Source of the DNA: Mucilaginibacter sp. L3T2-6
Lineage (GTDB): Bacteria > Bacteroidota > Bacteroidia > Sphingobacteriales > Sphingobacteriaceae
NCBI RefSeq assembly: GCF_030519355.1
Contig: NZ_JAUMKC010000001.1
Location: 434,001-498,000 of the forward strand
DNA: 64,000 nt
Reading direction: 5' to 3'
The notes under the pieces: model-generated
The model's database searches: none
What the model saw: the letters and a program-made list of their open reading frames with translations, nothing else
Told to the model about the DNA's origin: nothing
Shown here: one piece after another, positions 17,201 to 26,089 of the stretch
Numbering within the stretch: the first letter of the stretch is position 1
Layout: each line of letters opens with the position of its first letter
Made by a program: the position numbers and the translations under genes

Positions 17201-17423
17201 CATCGGTATAAGTAAGGCAAAGGATTTCGTGGGCATTGGCATCGGTCTCAGTTAATATTTTACCGATGCGGGCCGCCAGTATTTGCGTTTTTCCCGTTCC
17301 CGGGCCAGCGATAACCAAAACAGGGCCATCCATTTTGTTTACTGCGGCCAGTTGTTCGGGGTTAAGCTGGGCTAATGCATCCCGAAATTTCTCGTTGTAT
17401 TTGTTAGGGGTAGAAAGGTTCAT
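14265..17423 (-). CDS. UvrD-like helicase fused to PD-(D/E)XK nuclease
   Basis: A 1052-residue superfamily 1A helicase: Walker A AGPGTGKTQILAARI, motif II ILVDEFQDTSGSQN, motif III VVGDDDQSIFKFQGA, motif V LTAHGSKGLEF and motif VI RRLFYVALTRAKQHLY. From about residue 790 there is a RecB-like nuclease with VVDYKTGKL. Cys residues in YLDCPLKF and CGKKECDWC have the spacing of an iron-sulphur staple. The protein resembles a one-chain AddAB/AdnAB-like repair machine and should process DNA ends. No second subunit gene is adjacent. The start ATG at 17423 gives a full Q-motif region. Confidence 0.9.
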   Translation of the reverse strand: MNLSTPNKYNEKFRDALAQLNPEQLAAVNKMDGPVLVIAGPGTGKTQILAARIGKILTETDANAHEILCLTYTDAGAVAMRKRLFEFIGPDAYRVNIYTFHAFCNEIIQENLDYFGKLNMEALSDLDSAMLFRELVDEFANDHVLKRFTGDIYYDAPRLKSLFSAMKSEGWDEAFIQKAVREYLDDLPNREEFIYKKANVKAGIKAGDLKQKDIDKAHDTMKKLLAAVGEYKNFDRKMKARSRYDYDDMILWVLKAFRENEELLRRYQERYQYILVDEFQDTSGSQNELLKFILNYWETPNVFVVGDDDQSIFKFQGANMKNILDFANDYVSSLYTVVLRHNYRSNQHILDISKALINNNRERLTAQLALDKNLKAAHPRFDSLMVEPVINEYENPGKELVDVAEQIKKLLEQGTKPAEIAVIYRNHSQVEELIQYLDTQNVAVNTKRKIDIFTLPFGEKIINIMRYLAMEMDSPYSGDELLFEVMHYDFFDIAPIEVAKVSVAVTQENYATSRNNQPKTSMRQYISDMKLPAQTGLFEKTPNYGMKFLVSDIDYLLNYSASNTLQQLFQQLIAKMGILKYIMQQPDKGWYMQVLTNFFDFIKDESRKNPEIKLADIVATIKLMKENKIRLDLNQVIFSENGVNFLTAHGSKGLEFEHVFLIGCTKKIWDSKGRNHGFSYPDTLTQAADDEIAQKEESRRLFYVALTRAKQHLYISFANKDKNGKEQEASQFVGEILAETDLQVRYPEVSADAMINFAALQFSEADKPKVELLDRNYINLLLQDYTLSVTHLSNYLDCPLKFYFQCLIRVPSGKSPAATFGQAVHWALNKAFRSLKDDGNEFPLTEDFMKEFRWYMYRNRDSFTKEDFKLRLDYGEKILPPYYTQNIETWNKNAVTERSIKNVEVAGVPIKGNLDKVEFNGKEVTVVDYKTGKLKYAKDKFNRGGLEEPGGDYWRQAVFYKILVDNDRTLDWQVVSTIFEFVEPVDDEYYKEKVVITPEDTEIVTSQIKDVYQKIMNHEFATGCGKKECDWCHFVKSNFKQVGNVMQEEENL

Positions 17424-17526
17424 TATAAGGTAAAGGTAACAAAAGGTTAGTGGAGATGGAAAAGTCTAAACGGATGTAACTCTAAATATTCTGAACGAAT
17501 CAGTTTAATGAGACTTGAAAATTATG

Positions 17527-17534
17527 TAAATTTG
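17527..17534 (+). promoter_or_regulatory. Bacteroidete -7 box TAAATTTG
   Basis: An exact TAnnTTTG match with only 3 bases to the ATG at 17538. It argues that the antitoxin starts there and not at the ATG at 17508. Confidence 0.6.
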
Positions 17535-17537
17535 AGT

Positions 17538-17780
17538 ATGGCAACAATCGACACTATACGGGATAGATTAATCGATAAATTACTTACTATTTCAAATAAA
17601 GAATATTTGAACGCTTTAAACGAGTTGGTAGAAAAAAGCGTTTCAGGTGATAAATTGGTTCAACTTACCGATGCCCAAATTGAAATGCTAAAACTTAGCG
17701 ACAAAGATATAGAGTCGGGTAATTTAATTTCACATGAGGATTTGAATAAAAACGACCTGAAGTGGTTAAACGAACTGTAG
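17538..17780 (+). CDS. Antitoxin of a RelE/ParE-type toxin-antitoxin locus
   Basis: An 80-residue acidic-helical protein of the type common before bacteroidete RelE/ParE toxins. It has an N-terminal helix (DTIRDRLIDKLLTISNKEYL), LTDAQIEMLKLSDKDIESG in the middle and an ending NDLKWLNEL. It should bind and neutralise the toxin and repress its own promoter. The gene overlaps the toxin frame by 19 bases. Since the toxin gene is broken, this antitoxin may now be an orphan. The start was chosen from the promoter box position. Confidence 0.7.
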   Translation: MATIDTIRDRLIDKLLTISNKEYLNALNELVEKSVSGDKLVQLTDAQIEMLKLSDKDIESGNLISHEDLNKNDLKWLNEL

Positions 17781-18009
17781 TTTGGACCGGAACGGCCGTG
17801 AGACAACGAACTGAGATTTTAAGATATTGGACAGTTAGAAACGGGTCGCCGAGATATGCAAAAAAGCTGTTAAAGCTTATTGATAACAGAATTAAGATCA
17901 TCCGAAAATTTCCCGAAGCCTTCAGATTGACGATACACGCAGAAACAAGGATTTCAGCGATGGGGCACTTAGCATTTTATATAAGATAACTGAACTCAAA
18001 TTATCATAA
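17762..18009 (+). pseudogene. RelE/ParE-type toxin, frameshifted
   Basis: The GTG-started frame gives 75 residues with good family character (VVWTGTAVRQRTEILRYW, YAKKLLKLIDNRIKII) up to ISAMGH, then ends abnormally at 17987-17989. Reading one frame over from 17971 gives SILYKITELKLS, which is the expected beta-strand core (FSILYKI) of the family. Restoring one T near 17969 would join the two parts. The second frame also stops at 18007-18009, before the usual conserved WDNRQDP end. At least one lost base and a lost C-terminus point to an inactive toxin. Confidence 0.7.
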
Positions 18010-18174
18010 CGTCATAACCAAAACGTTTTAAATCAGACGTCAATTTTTAGACATGCATCCAAAAAAGGCGACAACCGGTCAAACAAAAAAATCATCCAAT
18101 CCTGTTGCGCATACCCACATTTACAATTAAATTGGATAATATTGTAGCTGTAAAGATATTACACCATTTTATTG

Positions 18175-19311
18175 ATGAAAGTTGCTTTAATAACAGGCAT
18201 AACCGGGCAGGATGGCGCCTATTTAGCGGAATTTTTGCTGAAGAAAGGCTACGAGGTACACGGCATAAAACGCAGGTCGTCGCTATTCAACACTGACCGC
18301 ATTGACCACCTTTACCACGACCCGCACGAGCCTAATGTAAAACTAAAACTCCACTACGGCGACCTTACCGACTCAACCAACCTGATACGGCTTGTGCAGG
18401 AAATCCAGCCTGACGAAATATATAACCTCGCTGCTCAAAGCCATGTAAAAGTGAGCTTTGATACCCCTGAATATACTGCCAACGCGGATGGTATCGGCAC
18501 TTTAAGGATACTGGAAGCAGTAAGGTTGTTGGGATTAGAAAAGAAAACCCGTATTTACCAGGCTTCTACATCTGAGCTTTACGGTTTGGTACAAGCCGTT
18601 CCGCAAAGCGAGACAACACCGTTTTATCCGCGCTCGCCTTATGCAGTGGCTAAGCTGTACGGCTACTGGATAATTGTGAATTACCGCGAGGCTTATAACA
18701 TGTTTGCCTGCAATGGTATTTTGTTTAACCACGAAAGCCCTGTACGCGGCGAAACTTTTGTTACCCGCAAGATCACTCGTGCCGCAGCAAAAATTTCTAT
18801 GGGTCTGCAGGATTGCCTTTATATAGGCAACTTGTCGGCACAGCGCGATTGGGGTCACGCCAAAGATTATGTAGAAGCGATGTGGCTGATGCTGCAGCAT
18901 GATACGGCAGAAGATTTTGTTATTGCAACAGGGGTAACCACCACAGTAAGGGAATTCATCAAAATGAGCTTCGGCGAATTGGGCATAGAGGTAGAATTTA
19001 GCGGCAAAGATGAAAATGAACGCGGTGTAATTATCGATATGGATCAGCAAAGAATTACGGATCTTGGACTAAACCCGGACGCATTAAAATTCGGCCAGAC
19101 GGTGGTGAAGGTTGATTCGAAATATTTCAGACCAACGGAAGTTGATTTGCTAATTGGCGATGCAACAAAGGCAAAGGAGAAATTGGGCTGGGTACCAAAA
19201 TACGATTTACAAGCCCTGGTAAATGATATGGTGCTGTCAGACTTGCACCTGGTAAAAAAGGACGATTATTTGAAAAAAGGCGGCTTCGAAACACTCAATT
19301 ATTTTGAGTAA
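18175..19311 (+). CDS. gmd: GDP-mannose 4,6-dehydratase
   Basis: A 378-residue short-chain dehydrogenase that turns GDP-mannose into GDP-4-keto-6-deoxymannose, the first step to GDP-fucose and related sugars for surface polysaccharides. The NADP-binding start is [19 protein letters not shown], the catalytic residues are in ASTSELYG and [14 protein letters not shown], and the GDP-mannose loop includes [15 protein letters not shown]. The ATG at 18175 is preferred over the TTG three bases earlier. The usual partner, GDP-fucose synthase, is not next to it. The gene is followed at 12 bases by an outer-membrane barrel gene, which fits a polysaccharide role. Confidence 0.95.
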   Translation: MKVALITGITGQDGAYLAEFLLKKGYEVHGIKRRSSLFNTDRIDHLYHDPHEPNVKLKLHYGDLTDSTNLIRLVQEIQPDEIYNLAAQSHVKVSFDTPEYTANADGIGTLRILEAVRLLGLEKKTRIYQASTSELYGLVQAVPQSETTPFYPRSPYAVAKLYGYWIIVNYREAYNMFACNGILFNHESPVRGETFVTRKITRAAAKISMGLQDCLYIGNLSAQRDWGHAKDYVEAMWLMLQHDTAEDFVIATGVTTTVREFIKMSFGELGIEVEFSGKDENERGVIIDMDQQRITDLGLNPDALKFGQTVVKVDSKYFRPTEVDLLIGDATKAKEKLGWVPKYDLQALVNDMVLSDLHLVKKDDYLKKGGFETLNYFE

Positions 19312-19323
19312 TAACCACACCCT

Positions 19324-20937
19324 ATGAAAAAAATATTTGGTGCTTTACTTCTACTTTTTGCAGCAGTTGGCGTTGCCAGGTCGCAATCTGTTTACCAGCC
19401 TTATTCATACCAGTTTTATCAAAAGCTCAATTCGGATGTATATTCTACCAAAACGAGGCAGCATAGTTCATTAAGGCCATATTTTGCTGATGACTCACTG
19501 ATAAAACACACAGTAGATTCATTATTGAACTATGGAAAAGATGGCTTGCAGCATAGTGGTTTGTACAATAAATTGTTTAATGAACATTTGATAGATTACA
19601 AAGGCGCTAATTCTACATTTTACGCCGATTTATTGCCTGATTTTGGGATAGGCAGGGAATTCTCTAATAAGCTTACCACAAATACAGTGTCGCTTGGTTT
19701 GCAGATAGGGGGCACCTTTGGTGATAAATTCAGCTATTATGTTGCCGGTTATGAAAACCAGGCAGTAGTGCCAAATTATATAGCCACCTATATTAACCAA
19801 ACCGGTATTGTTCCCGGGCAGGCATATGCCAGGATCTATAAGACCAACGGCTACGATTGGGATTATATCACCGGGGTAGCATCTTATACGCCTGTTAAAT
19901 ATCTGAATATTTCCCTCGGCCGCGATAAAACATTTATCGGCGACGGATACCGTTCGATGTTGTTATCTGATGCCGCTTCGCCTTATCCGTTTTTCAGACT
20001 GACCGGTACCCTTGGTAATGTTAGGTATATGGCTATGTGGACGAGTTTTAATGACCCGGTAGATCTAGATGCTAACGGTAATAACCGAAAAAAAGGGGCT
20101 GTATTTCATTATCTTGACTGGAACGTAAGCAACAGGTTTTCTATTGGATTTTTCGATGCGGTTGTTTTCTATAGTAAAGATGATGCCGGCCACCGCCGTC
20201 CATTTGATCTGTCGTACCTCAATCCAATTATTTTCCTGCGTCCGGTTGAGGCCCTGAATGGTTCCCCGGATAATGCGTTAATCGGGCTTACAAGTAAATA
20301 TAAAATAAGCGACGGCGTTACTGCTTATGGTCAGTTTGCGTTGGATGAATTTGAATCTGCCAGTTTTTTCTCAGGCAAGGGCAGCTACCGGAATAAGTAT
20401 GGTTGGCAACTTGGCTTTAGGGGCGCAAACCTCTTTGGTGTAAAAAATTTAAATTATCTTGTTGAAACAAATTCAGCAACACCTTATACTTATTCCGAAC
20501 AGCATAGCGCTATAGTGAGCTATACTGAAAATGGCGAAATGCTGGCTCATCCATGGGGCGCTAACTTCAGGGAGGTGGTAGGTTTGCTGAACTACTCTTA
20601 CAAAAGGTTCGACTTTTCCGGTGAACTCGACTACGGCCATTATGGCTTGGATATCAATGGCTTAAACTATGGAAAAGATCCATTTCAAATTTATGCTGAC
20701 CCGGCCAGGCAGGAAGGAAATTATATAGGCCAGGGGTTAACAACCAATATGATTTATGCTGAAGGAAAAGTAGCCTACCTGCTTAATCCGAAATATAATT
20801 TACGTTTAGAAATAGGCGGCATCATCCGGAATGAGAAAAACAGCCAGTTTACCGATAAAACAACAATGCTTACCATAGGTCTGCGCAGTTCATTCCGCAG
20901 CTTGTATAACGATTTGGCAAGATATAAGGCAAATTGA
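19324..20937 (+). CDS. Predicted outer-membrane beta-barrel protein (Wzi/RemB-like)
   Basis: A 537-residue exported protein with a clear signal peptide (MKKIFGALLLLFAAVGVARS) and many short amphipathic strands with aromatic girdles, ending RSLYNDLARYKAN. The strand pattern and features such as NISLGRDKTFIGDGYRSMLL recall the Wzi capsule-assembly barrels and the surface protein RemB of gliding flavobacteria, but I cannot separate these from sequence alone. It is 12 bases downstream of gmd and probably cotranscribed, which suggests a part in surface polysaccharide attachment. Confidence 0.55.
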   Translation: MKKIFGALLLLFAAVGVARSQSVYQPYSYQFYQKLNSDVYSTKTRQHSSLRPYFADDSLIKHTVDSLLNYGKDGLQHSGLYNKLFNEHLIDYKGANSTFYADLLPDFGIGREFSNKLTTNTVSLGLQIGGTFGDKFSYYVAGYENQAVVPNYIATYINQTGIVPGQAYARIYKTNGYDWDYITGVASYTPVKYLNISLGRDKTFIGDGYRSMLLSDAASPYPFFRLTGTLGNVRYMAMWTSFNDPVDLDANGNNRKKGAVFHYLDWNVSNRFSIGFFDAVVFYSKDDAGHRRPFDLSYLNPIIFLRPVEALNGSPDNALIGLTSKYKISDGVTAYGQFALDEFESASFFSGKGSYRNKYGWQLGFRGANLFGVKNLNYLVETNSATPYTYSEQHSAIVSYTENGEMLAHPWGANFREVVGLLNYSYKRFDFSGELDYGHYGLDINGLNYGKDPFQIYADPARQEGNYIGQGLTTNMIYAEGKVAYLLNPKYNLRLEIGGIIRNEKNSQFTDKTTMLTIGLRSSFRSLYNDLARYKAN

Positions 20938-20978
20938 TGTGCAGGTGTTGTGAGAATTGTTGAAAAAACGTGGATTCG

Positions 20979-21017
20979 ACAATTTGAAAATAAACGAGAA
21001 GATGATTTTCAAATTGT
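20979..21017. terminator. 13-bp perfect inverted repeat between convergent genes
   Basis: ACAATTTGAAAAT (20979-20991) pairs perfectly with ATTTTCAAATTGT (21005-21017). It lies between the ends of the barrel gene and dxs, so it may serve both as a terminator. It is also part of a dispersed repeat type, since CCGCACATC and GCACATC copies follow at 21042-21065. Confidence 0.5.
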
Positions 21018-21062
21018 TAGTTCATTAGCAAATTTTCTGATCCGCACATCAAAATTAGCACA

Positions 21063-22991
21063 TCAAGAGGCAATGATATGCTTCGCCTGTTTAATTCCTA
21101 ATTTCTTTACTTGTTGGACGATGGCCTGCGCATCGTAGCCGCAATCGGCCCAAAGTTCAGGTTGTTCACCATGTTCGATGATATGGTCAGGGATACCAAG
21201 ACGTACGACCTGCGACTTATAACTGTTATCAGCCATAAATTCCAGTACTGCACTGCCCATGCCGCCTTCAAGGCAGCCATCCTCCACGGTGATAATCTTT
21301 TCAAATTTTTGGAATACTTCGTGCAAGAGGGCTTCATCCAGGGGCTTTACAAAGCGCAGGTCATAATGTGCCGGGTGAAAGCCCTCGTCATTCAATACAG
21401 CAATTGCCTTCACTGCTTCATTGCCTATAGCACCTATTGACAGAATCGCAATTTCTTCACCGTCAGAAATCATACGGCCTTTGCCAACTTTGATAGCCTT
21501 TAACGGGCGCTGCCAGTCTACCATAACCCCATTGCCTCGCGGATACCGTATCACAAACGGCCCCATATCATCCTGCTGCGCGGTAAACATCAGGTTACGC
21601 AATTCCTCTTCGTTCATTGGCGCAGATACCGTCATGTTTGGTATACAGCGCATATAAGCAAGATCGTAAGCTCCGTGATGTGTAGGGCCATCAGCACCGG
21701 CAAGACCGGCCCTGTCCAGGCAGAAAACTACGTTAAGGTTTTGTATTGCAACGTCATGTATCACCTGGTCGTAAGCGCGTTGCATAAAACTTGAGTAGAT
21801 ATTACAAAATGGTATTAATCCCTGCGATGCCAAACCAGCGGAGAAAGTTACCGCATGTTGCTCAGCGATACCTACGTCAAATGCCCGGTTTGGCATGGCC
21901 TTCATCATGAGGTTAAGTGAGCATCCTGAGGGCATGGCAGGCGTAATACCCATTATCTTTGGGTTTTGCTCAGCAAGTTCAATTATGGTATGACCGAAGA
22001 CATCCTGATATTTAGGCGGCTGTGGCTTATCAGACTTTGATTTCTTTATTTCGCCGGTGATCTTATCGAACAGTCCGGGAGCATGCCACTTGGTCTGATC
22101 TTTTTCCGCTAATGCATAGCCTTTACCTTTTACGGTGACACAGTGCAGCAACTTGGGGCCGGGGATATCGCGCAAATCGCGCAGCACGCGTACCAAATGT
22201 TCAACATCATGCCCGTCTATAGGGCCAAAGTACCTGAATTTAAGCGCCTCAAAAAAATTGCTCTTTTTAAGGAGAGTCCCTTTAATGCTTTTCTCCAGCT
22301 TTTGGGCAATTTTAAATGCATCGGGCCCTATTGCCGAGATCTTCGCTAATATATTGGCAATGTCGTCCCTGAAGCGGTTATAGGGCTTTGAGGTAGTAAT
22401 ATCAGTTAAATACTCCTTCAACGCTCCCACGTTAGGGTCGATAGACATGTTGTTGTCGTTCAATATTACCAGCAAGTTGGAGTTTTCGATACCTGCATGG
22501 TTAAGTGCTTCGAAAGCCATGCCGGCAGTCATAGAACCATCGCCTATAACAGCAACATGTTGCCTGTCGGTTTCGCCTTTGTAATGTGAAGCTACAGCCA
22601 TACCTAAGGCCGCAGAAATTGAAGTGGAAGAGTGGCCTACGCCAAAGGTGTCATAAACACTTTCTGAACGTTTGGGGAAACCGCTGATACCTCCATGTAC
22701 ACGGTTGGTATGGAATAAATCCCGGCGGCCGGTTAATATCTTATGACCATAGGCCTGGTGGCCAACATCCCACACCAATTGGTCGTAGGGTGTGTTCAGC
22801 ACGTACTGTAGTGCCACCGTCAATTCAACAACGCCGAGGCTGGCAGCAAAGTGCCCGCCGTTTACCGAAACTACATCAATAATAAATTGACGCAATTCCT
22901 GGCATACTTGTTTTAGTTCATCCTCTTTTAGCTTTCTTAGATCGGAAGGGGAGTTGATGGTTTGAAGTAAATTGCCTGCTGGTACCTGCAT
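21063..22991 (-). CDS. dxs: 1-deoxy-D-xylulose-5-phosphate synthase
   Basis: A 642-residue thiamine diphosphate enzyme that joins pyruvate and glyceraldehyde 3-phosphate at the start of the MEP isoprenoid pathway. The cofactor motif is [18 protein letters not shown] followed by NDNNMSI. The central domain has [17 protein letters not shown] and the transketolase C domain carries [14 protein letters not shown]. The length is normal for the family. It is transcribed alone and converges on the barrel gene. Its upstream region has TACTTTG, one base short of the usual promoter box. Confidence 0.97.
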   Translation of the reverse strand: MQVPAGNLLQTINSPSDLRKLKEDELKQVCQELRQFIIDVVSVNGGHFAASLGVVELTVALQYVLNTPYDQLVWDVGHQAYGHKILTGRRDLFHTNRVHGGISGFPKRSESVYDTFGVGHSSTSISAALGMAVASHYKGETDRQHVAVIGDGSMTAGMAFEALNHAGIENSNLLVILNDNNMSIDPNVGALKEYLTDITTSKPYNRFRDDIANILAKISAIGPDAFKIAQKLEKSIKGTLLKKSNFFEALKFRYFGPIDGHDVEHLVRVLRDLRDIPGPKLLHCVTVKGKGYALAEKDQTKWHAPGLFDKITGEIKKSKSDKPQPPKYQDVFGHTIIELAEQNPKIMGITPAMPSGCSLNLMMKAMPNRAFDVGIAEQHAVTFSAGLASQGLIPFCNIYSSFMQRAYDQVIHDVAIQNLNVVFCLDRAGLAGADGPTHHGAYDLAYMRCIPNMTVSAPMNEEELRNLMFTAQQDDMGPFVIRYPRGNGVMVDWQRPLKAIKVGKGRMISDGEEIAILSIGAIGNEAVKAIAVLNDEGFHPAHYDLRFVKPLDEALLHEVFQKFEKIITVEDGCLEGGMGSAVLEFMADNSYKSQVVRLGIPDHIIEHGEQPELWADCGYDAQAIVQQVKKLGIKQAKHIIAS

Positions 22992-23269
22992 TTAAGTCCT
23001 TAGATATTTAACTTACAAAGTACGGCAATTTATTATGAATTAACATCAATATTTAATAAACATTATAAAATGGTTGTTGAAAATGGCCTAAGTTACTTCC
23101 ATCATATTTCAGTTGGAGATAAACAGCGTCAATTATATCGGCTATTGCTTACTCTCCTTATTAAAACAGCCTTATGTTATCAGCTTAAATTTAGCAGTGG
23201 TTGGTGCACAATTTAAAATATCAGCCTGTCATACAGCTTTCAGAGCTTTAAAACGCTAAAAAATTAAAT

Positions 23270-23277
23270 TACTTTTG
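23270..23277 (+). promoter_or_regulatory. Bacteroidete -7 box TACTTTTG
   Basis: An exact TAnnTTTG match with 5 bases to the ATG at 23283. Leaderless initiation of scpA is likely. The remaining 270 bases of this gap show no gene or clear structure. Confidence 0.6.
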
Positions 23278-23282
23278 AGCCG

Positions 23283-24047
23283 ATGATGGTCGAGGAAAAT
23301 TTTGAAATAAAGCTGCCGCAGTTTGAGGGCCCCTTTGACCTGCTGCTGTTTTTTATTGAAAGGGATGAACTGGAAATACACGACATCCCTATTGCCAAGA
23401 TTACTGACGACTTTTTAGAATACATTCACCACATGACCAGCCTGAACATGGAACTGGCCAGTGAATTTATTATAGTGGCAGCTACCCTGATGCGCATCAA
23501 GGCAAAAATGCTGCTGCCACGGTACGACGCTGATGCCGAAGCTAACGAGGAAGACAGTAAAGAAAATCTTATACGTAAGCTGGTTGAATATAAAAAGTTC
23601 AAAGAGATATGTGAAGAACTGCACCCGCTGGAAGACGAGCGGTTTTTGCAGGAAAAACGCGGAAATGTAAAGTTTGATATTGAACAAGCGGAAGCCATCC
23701 CCCAGCCGGGCGAAGAATTATCAGAGCTTAACCTGTATAAGCTGATGATGGTTTACAGCCGTCTGCTAAAGCGCTTCGAAAATCGCAGCGTTGAAGTTAC
23801 CCATACGGTGGTGCAATACCCTTATACTATCGAGCAGCAAAAAAAATCAATAGGCGATTTATTGCGTATAAATAAAATGCTGGATTTTAATGCCATCAGG
23901 GAACGCTCTGAAAATAAAGTTCACTTTGTGTATAATTTTCTGGCGGTTTTAGAGATGCTGCAGCAGGAATTAATAGATATACAGATAGGGTTGGGCTATA
24001 ATAATTTCTGGATTTCGGCAAAGCAGGCCGAAAGCTATCAGCCTTGA
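23283..24047 (+). CDS. scpA: Segregation and condensation protein A
   Basis: A 254-residue kleisin that bridges SMC heads in the bacterial condensin complex. The N-terminal helix-turn-helix region is intact (FEIKLPQFEGPFDLLLFFI, EFIIVAATLMRIKAKMLLP), an acidic linker follows (about 80-95), and the C-terminal winged-helix part contains VHFVYNFLAVLEML. Two ATG codons in a row open the frame, and the first fits the promoter box. No scpB lies next to it. It is followed by glyA, which has its own promoter. Confidence 0.9.
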   Translation: MMVEENFEIKLPQFEGPFDLLLFFIERDELEIHDIPIAKITDDFLEYIHHMTSLNMELASEFIIVAATLMRIKAKMLLPRYDADAEANEEDSKENLIRKLVEYKKFKEICEELHPLEDERFLQEKRGNVKFDIEQAEAIPQPGEELSELNLYKLMMVYSRLLKRFENRSVEVTHTVVQYPYTIEQQKKSIGDLLRINKMLDFNAIRERSENKVHFVYNFLAVLEMLQQELIDIQIGLGYNNFWISAKQAESYQP

Positions 24048-24100
24048 TCTCGTATTCTGTTTTTTAAAGCTTTTAGCTTTCCGCTTTACGCTCAAAGTCT

Positions 24101-24108
24101 TACATTTG
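24101..24108 (+). promoter_or_regulatory. Bacteroidete -7 box TACATTTG
   Basis: An exact TAnnTTTG match 17 bases before the glyA ATG. It would give a very short leader with no room for a riboswitch. Confidence 0.55.
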
Positions 24109-24125
24109 CGCCATTACCACAATCC

Positions 24126-25418
24126 ATGAAAAGAGACAAATTAATATTCAAGCTATTGGATGAAGAGCAGGAGCGCCAGGAAGAGGGCATAGAGCTTATT
24201 GCATCCGAAAATTTTGTTAGCAGGCAGGTTATGGAAGCCGCCGGTTCGGTGGCAACCAATAAATATGCCGAAGGCCTGCCGGGTAAACGTTACTACGGCG
24301 GCTGCCAGGTGGTTGATGAAATTGAAACGATAGCTATTGAAAGAGCCAAACAATTGTTTAACGCCGAATGGGTGAATGTGCAGCCGCATTCAGGTGCACA
24401 GGCCAATGCCGCAGTTATGTTGGCAGTGCTGAATCCGGGCGATAAAATTTTGGGCTTCGATTTGTCTCATGGGGGGCATTTAACGCATGGTTCACATGTA
24501 AATTTTTCCGGAAAATTATATGAGCCTCATTTTTATGGGGTGAAGAAAGAAACCGGCCTGGTTGATTACGATCAGTTGAAAAAAGTTGCCCTGGAGCAAA
24601 AGCCAAAGCTGATCATTTGCGGCGCTTCTGCATACTCGCGCGATTGGGATTATGAGTTTATCCGAAAAGTAGCTGATGAAGTTGGCGCTTTGGTGCTGGC
24701 CGATATCTCGCATCCTGCCGGCCTTATAGCCCGCGGTTTGTTAAGCGACCCGCTGTCGCATTGTCATATTGTTACTACTACTACTCATAAAACCCTGCGT
24801 GGTCCGCGTGGTGGTATGATCATGCTGGGCAAAGACTTTGAAAATCCGTGGGGATTGAAAACTCCGAAGGGCGAAATCAAGATGATGTCGTCGTTGTTGG
24901 ATATGGCGGTATTCCCGGGCACGCAGGGTGGCCCGCTTGAGCATATCATTGCTGCAAAAGCGGTTGCCTTCGGCGAGGCGTTGAGCGAGGATTATATGAA
25001 ATATATAGTCCAGGTGAAAAAGAACGGTGCAGCTATGGCTAAGGCCTTTACCGAAAAAGGCTACGATATTGTTTCCGGAGGTACTGATAACCATTTGATA
25101 TTAATAGACCTGCGTAATAAAAACATAACGGGTAAAGCTGCTGAGAACGCCCTGGTAGCGGCTGACATCACGGTAAATAAAAATATGGTGCCTTATGATG
25201 ATAAATCACCATTTGTCACGTCGGGTATTAGGGTAGGAACTGCTGCAATTACTACCCGCGAAATGAAAGAAAAACAAATGGCGGAAATTGTTGACTTGAT
25301 TGACCAGGTGATCACCGACCCTGAAAATGAGGAAAACCTCAAGAAAGTACGTAAAAAAGTTCATAAGCTGATGCACGATTACCCACTGTATCGTGCGAAG
25401 CATACGGAGATAGATTAG
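24126..25418 (+). CDS. glyA: Serine hydroxymethyltransferase
   Basis: A 430-residue PLP enzyme that interconverts serine and glycine with tetrahydrofolate and supplies one-carbon units. The start is [20 protein letters not shown], the glycine-rich Tyr region is [10 protein letters not shown], and the PLP Lys is in [15 protein letters not shown]. It ends with YRAKHTEID. Length and motifs are complete. A strong hairpin terminator follows directly after the stop codon. Confidence 0.97.
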   Translation: MKRDKLIFKLLDEEQERQEEGIELIASENFVSRQVMEAAGSVATNKYAEGLPGKRYYGGCQVVDEIETIAIERAKQLFNAEWVNVQPHSGAQANAAVMLAVLNPGDKILGFDLSHGGHLTHGSHVNFSGKLYEPHFYGVKKETGLVDYDQLKKVALEQKPKLIICGASAYSRDWDYEFIRKVADEVGALVLADISHPAGLIARGLLSDPLSHCHIVTTTTHKTLRGPRGGMIMLGKDFENPWGLKTPKGEIKMMSSLLDMAVFPGTQGGPLEHIIAAKAVAFGEALSEDYMKYIVQVKKNGAAMAKAFTEKGYDIVSGGTDNHLILIDLRNKNITGKAAENALVAADITVNKNMVPYDDKSPFVTSGIRVGTAAITTREMKEKQMAEIVDLIDQVITDPENEENLKKVRKKVHKLMHDYPLYRAKHTEID

Positions 25419-25423
25419 CTTTT

Positions 25424-25453
25424 TATAGAGACGCAAAATGTTGCGTCTCTATA
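25424..25453. terminator. Perfect 13-bp stem terminator after glyA
   Basis: TATAGAGACGCAA (25424-25436), a 4-base loop AATG, then TTGCGTCTCTATA (25441-25453). It begins 5 bases after the glyA stop codon. The GAGACGCAA stem is a recurring terminator-like element in related genomes, as far as I recall. Confidence 0.75.
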
Positions 25454-25522
25454 TATAAATCACAACCTTTTTGCATTAGCTTCGTATAAGGCCATAATTT
25501 ACCCATATTAATTTAAAGAAAA

Positions 25523-25912
25523 GTGGAAACCGAACTTAATATAAATGTGCTGGTTGTAGATGATAACAACATCAACAGGCTTTTAATTAATAAAGTACTG
25601 GGAAAATGGGGAGCACAGGCTGATTTTGCCGAAAACGGCCGCCAGGCTGTGGAAAAGGTAACTGCCAATAAAAATTACGATGTTGTTTTGATGGATGTTT
25701 ATATGCCGGAAATGGGGGGGATAGAAGCCACTAAGATAATCCGGGCACAACAGGACAGCTATTTTCAGCAACTGCCTATCATAGCGCTTACCGCATCTAT
25801 GCTAAGTACAGAAAAAGAAGAAATGAGCAATGCGGGGATGAATGATTATATCCTTAAACCTTTTGAGCCAAAAAGCCTTTTCGAAAAGCTGAGCGCTTAT
25901 CAGAAAGTATAA
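25523..25912 (+). CDS. Single-domain response regulator (receiver only)
   Basis: A 129-residue CheY-like receiver: LVVDDNNINRLLI, phospho-acceptor Asp in VVLMDVYMPEMGGIEATKII, Thr in IALTASML and Lys in YILKPFEP. The sequence resembles receiver domains taken from hybrid kinases rather than chemotaxis CheY. There is no output domain and no kinase gene nearby, so it probably acts in a phosphorelay encoded elsewhere. The start is GTG at 25523, since no ATG fits in front of the first strand. Confidence 0.88.
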   Translation: METELNINVLVVDDNNINRLLINKVLGKWGAQADFAENGRQAVEKVTANKNYDVVLMDVYMPEMGGIEATKIIRAQQDSYFQQLPIIALTASMLSTEKEEMSNAGMNDYILKPFEPKSLFEKLSAYQKV

Positions 25913-25920
25913 TTAATTTG

Positions 25921-26089
25921 CGGATTTCGGATGTGCTAATGTGCGGATGAAAAATTTGAAAATTTGATAATGAGCTGATTTGAAGATTTTCTTCTCTCCA
26001 TTTTCAAATTATCGAATTAATATGTCTTCAAATCAATAATAAATTTACACATACTTTGTAATCGCACATCTGCATATTCGCACATCATC
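25921..26089. repeat. Palindromic intergenic repeat (GCACATC type)
   Basis: The outer arm at about 25929-25949 (GATGTGCTAATGTGCGGATG) pairs with the reverse of 26063-26086, which contains GCACATCTGCATATTCGCACA. Inner A/T-rich arms with TTTGAA and TTCAAA blocks (25951-26036) also pair imperfectly. Related single arms lie at 20.99-21.07 kb and 26815-26850. It resembles dispersed repeat elements of Sphingobacteriaceae. Confidence 0.6.

Noticed and set aside
18093..18137. Short inverted repeat ATCCAAT/ATTGGAT before gmd
   Set aside because: Seven bases with a long loop are expected by chance in this A/T-rich gap.
18535..19050. 171-codon open frame on the minus strand within gmd
   Set aside because: It is a shadow of the strong gmd frame, with no recognisable family character.
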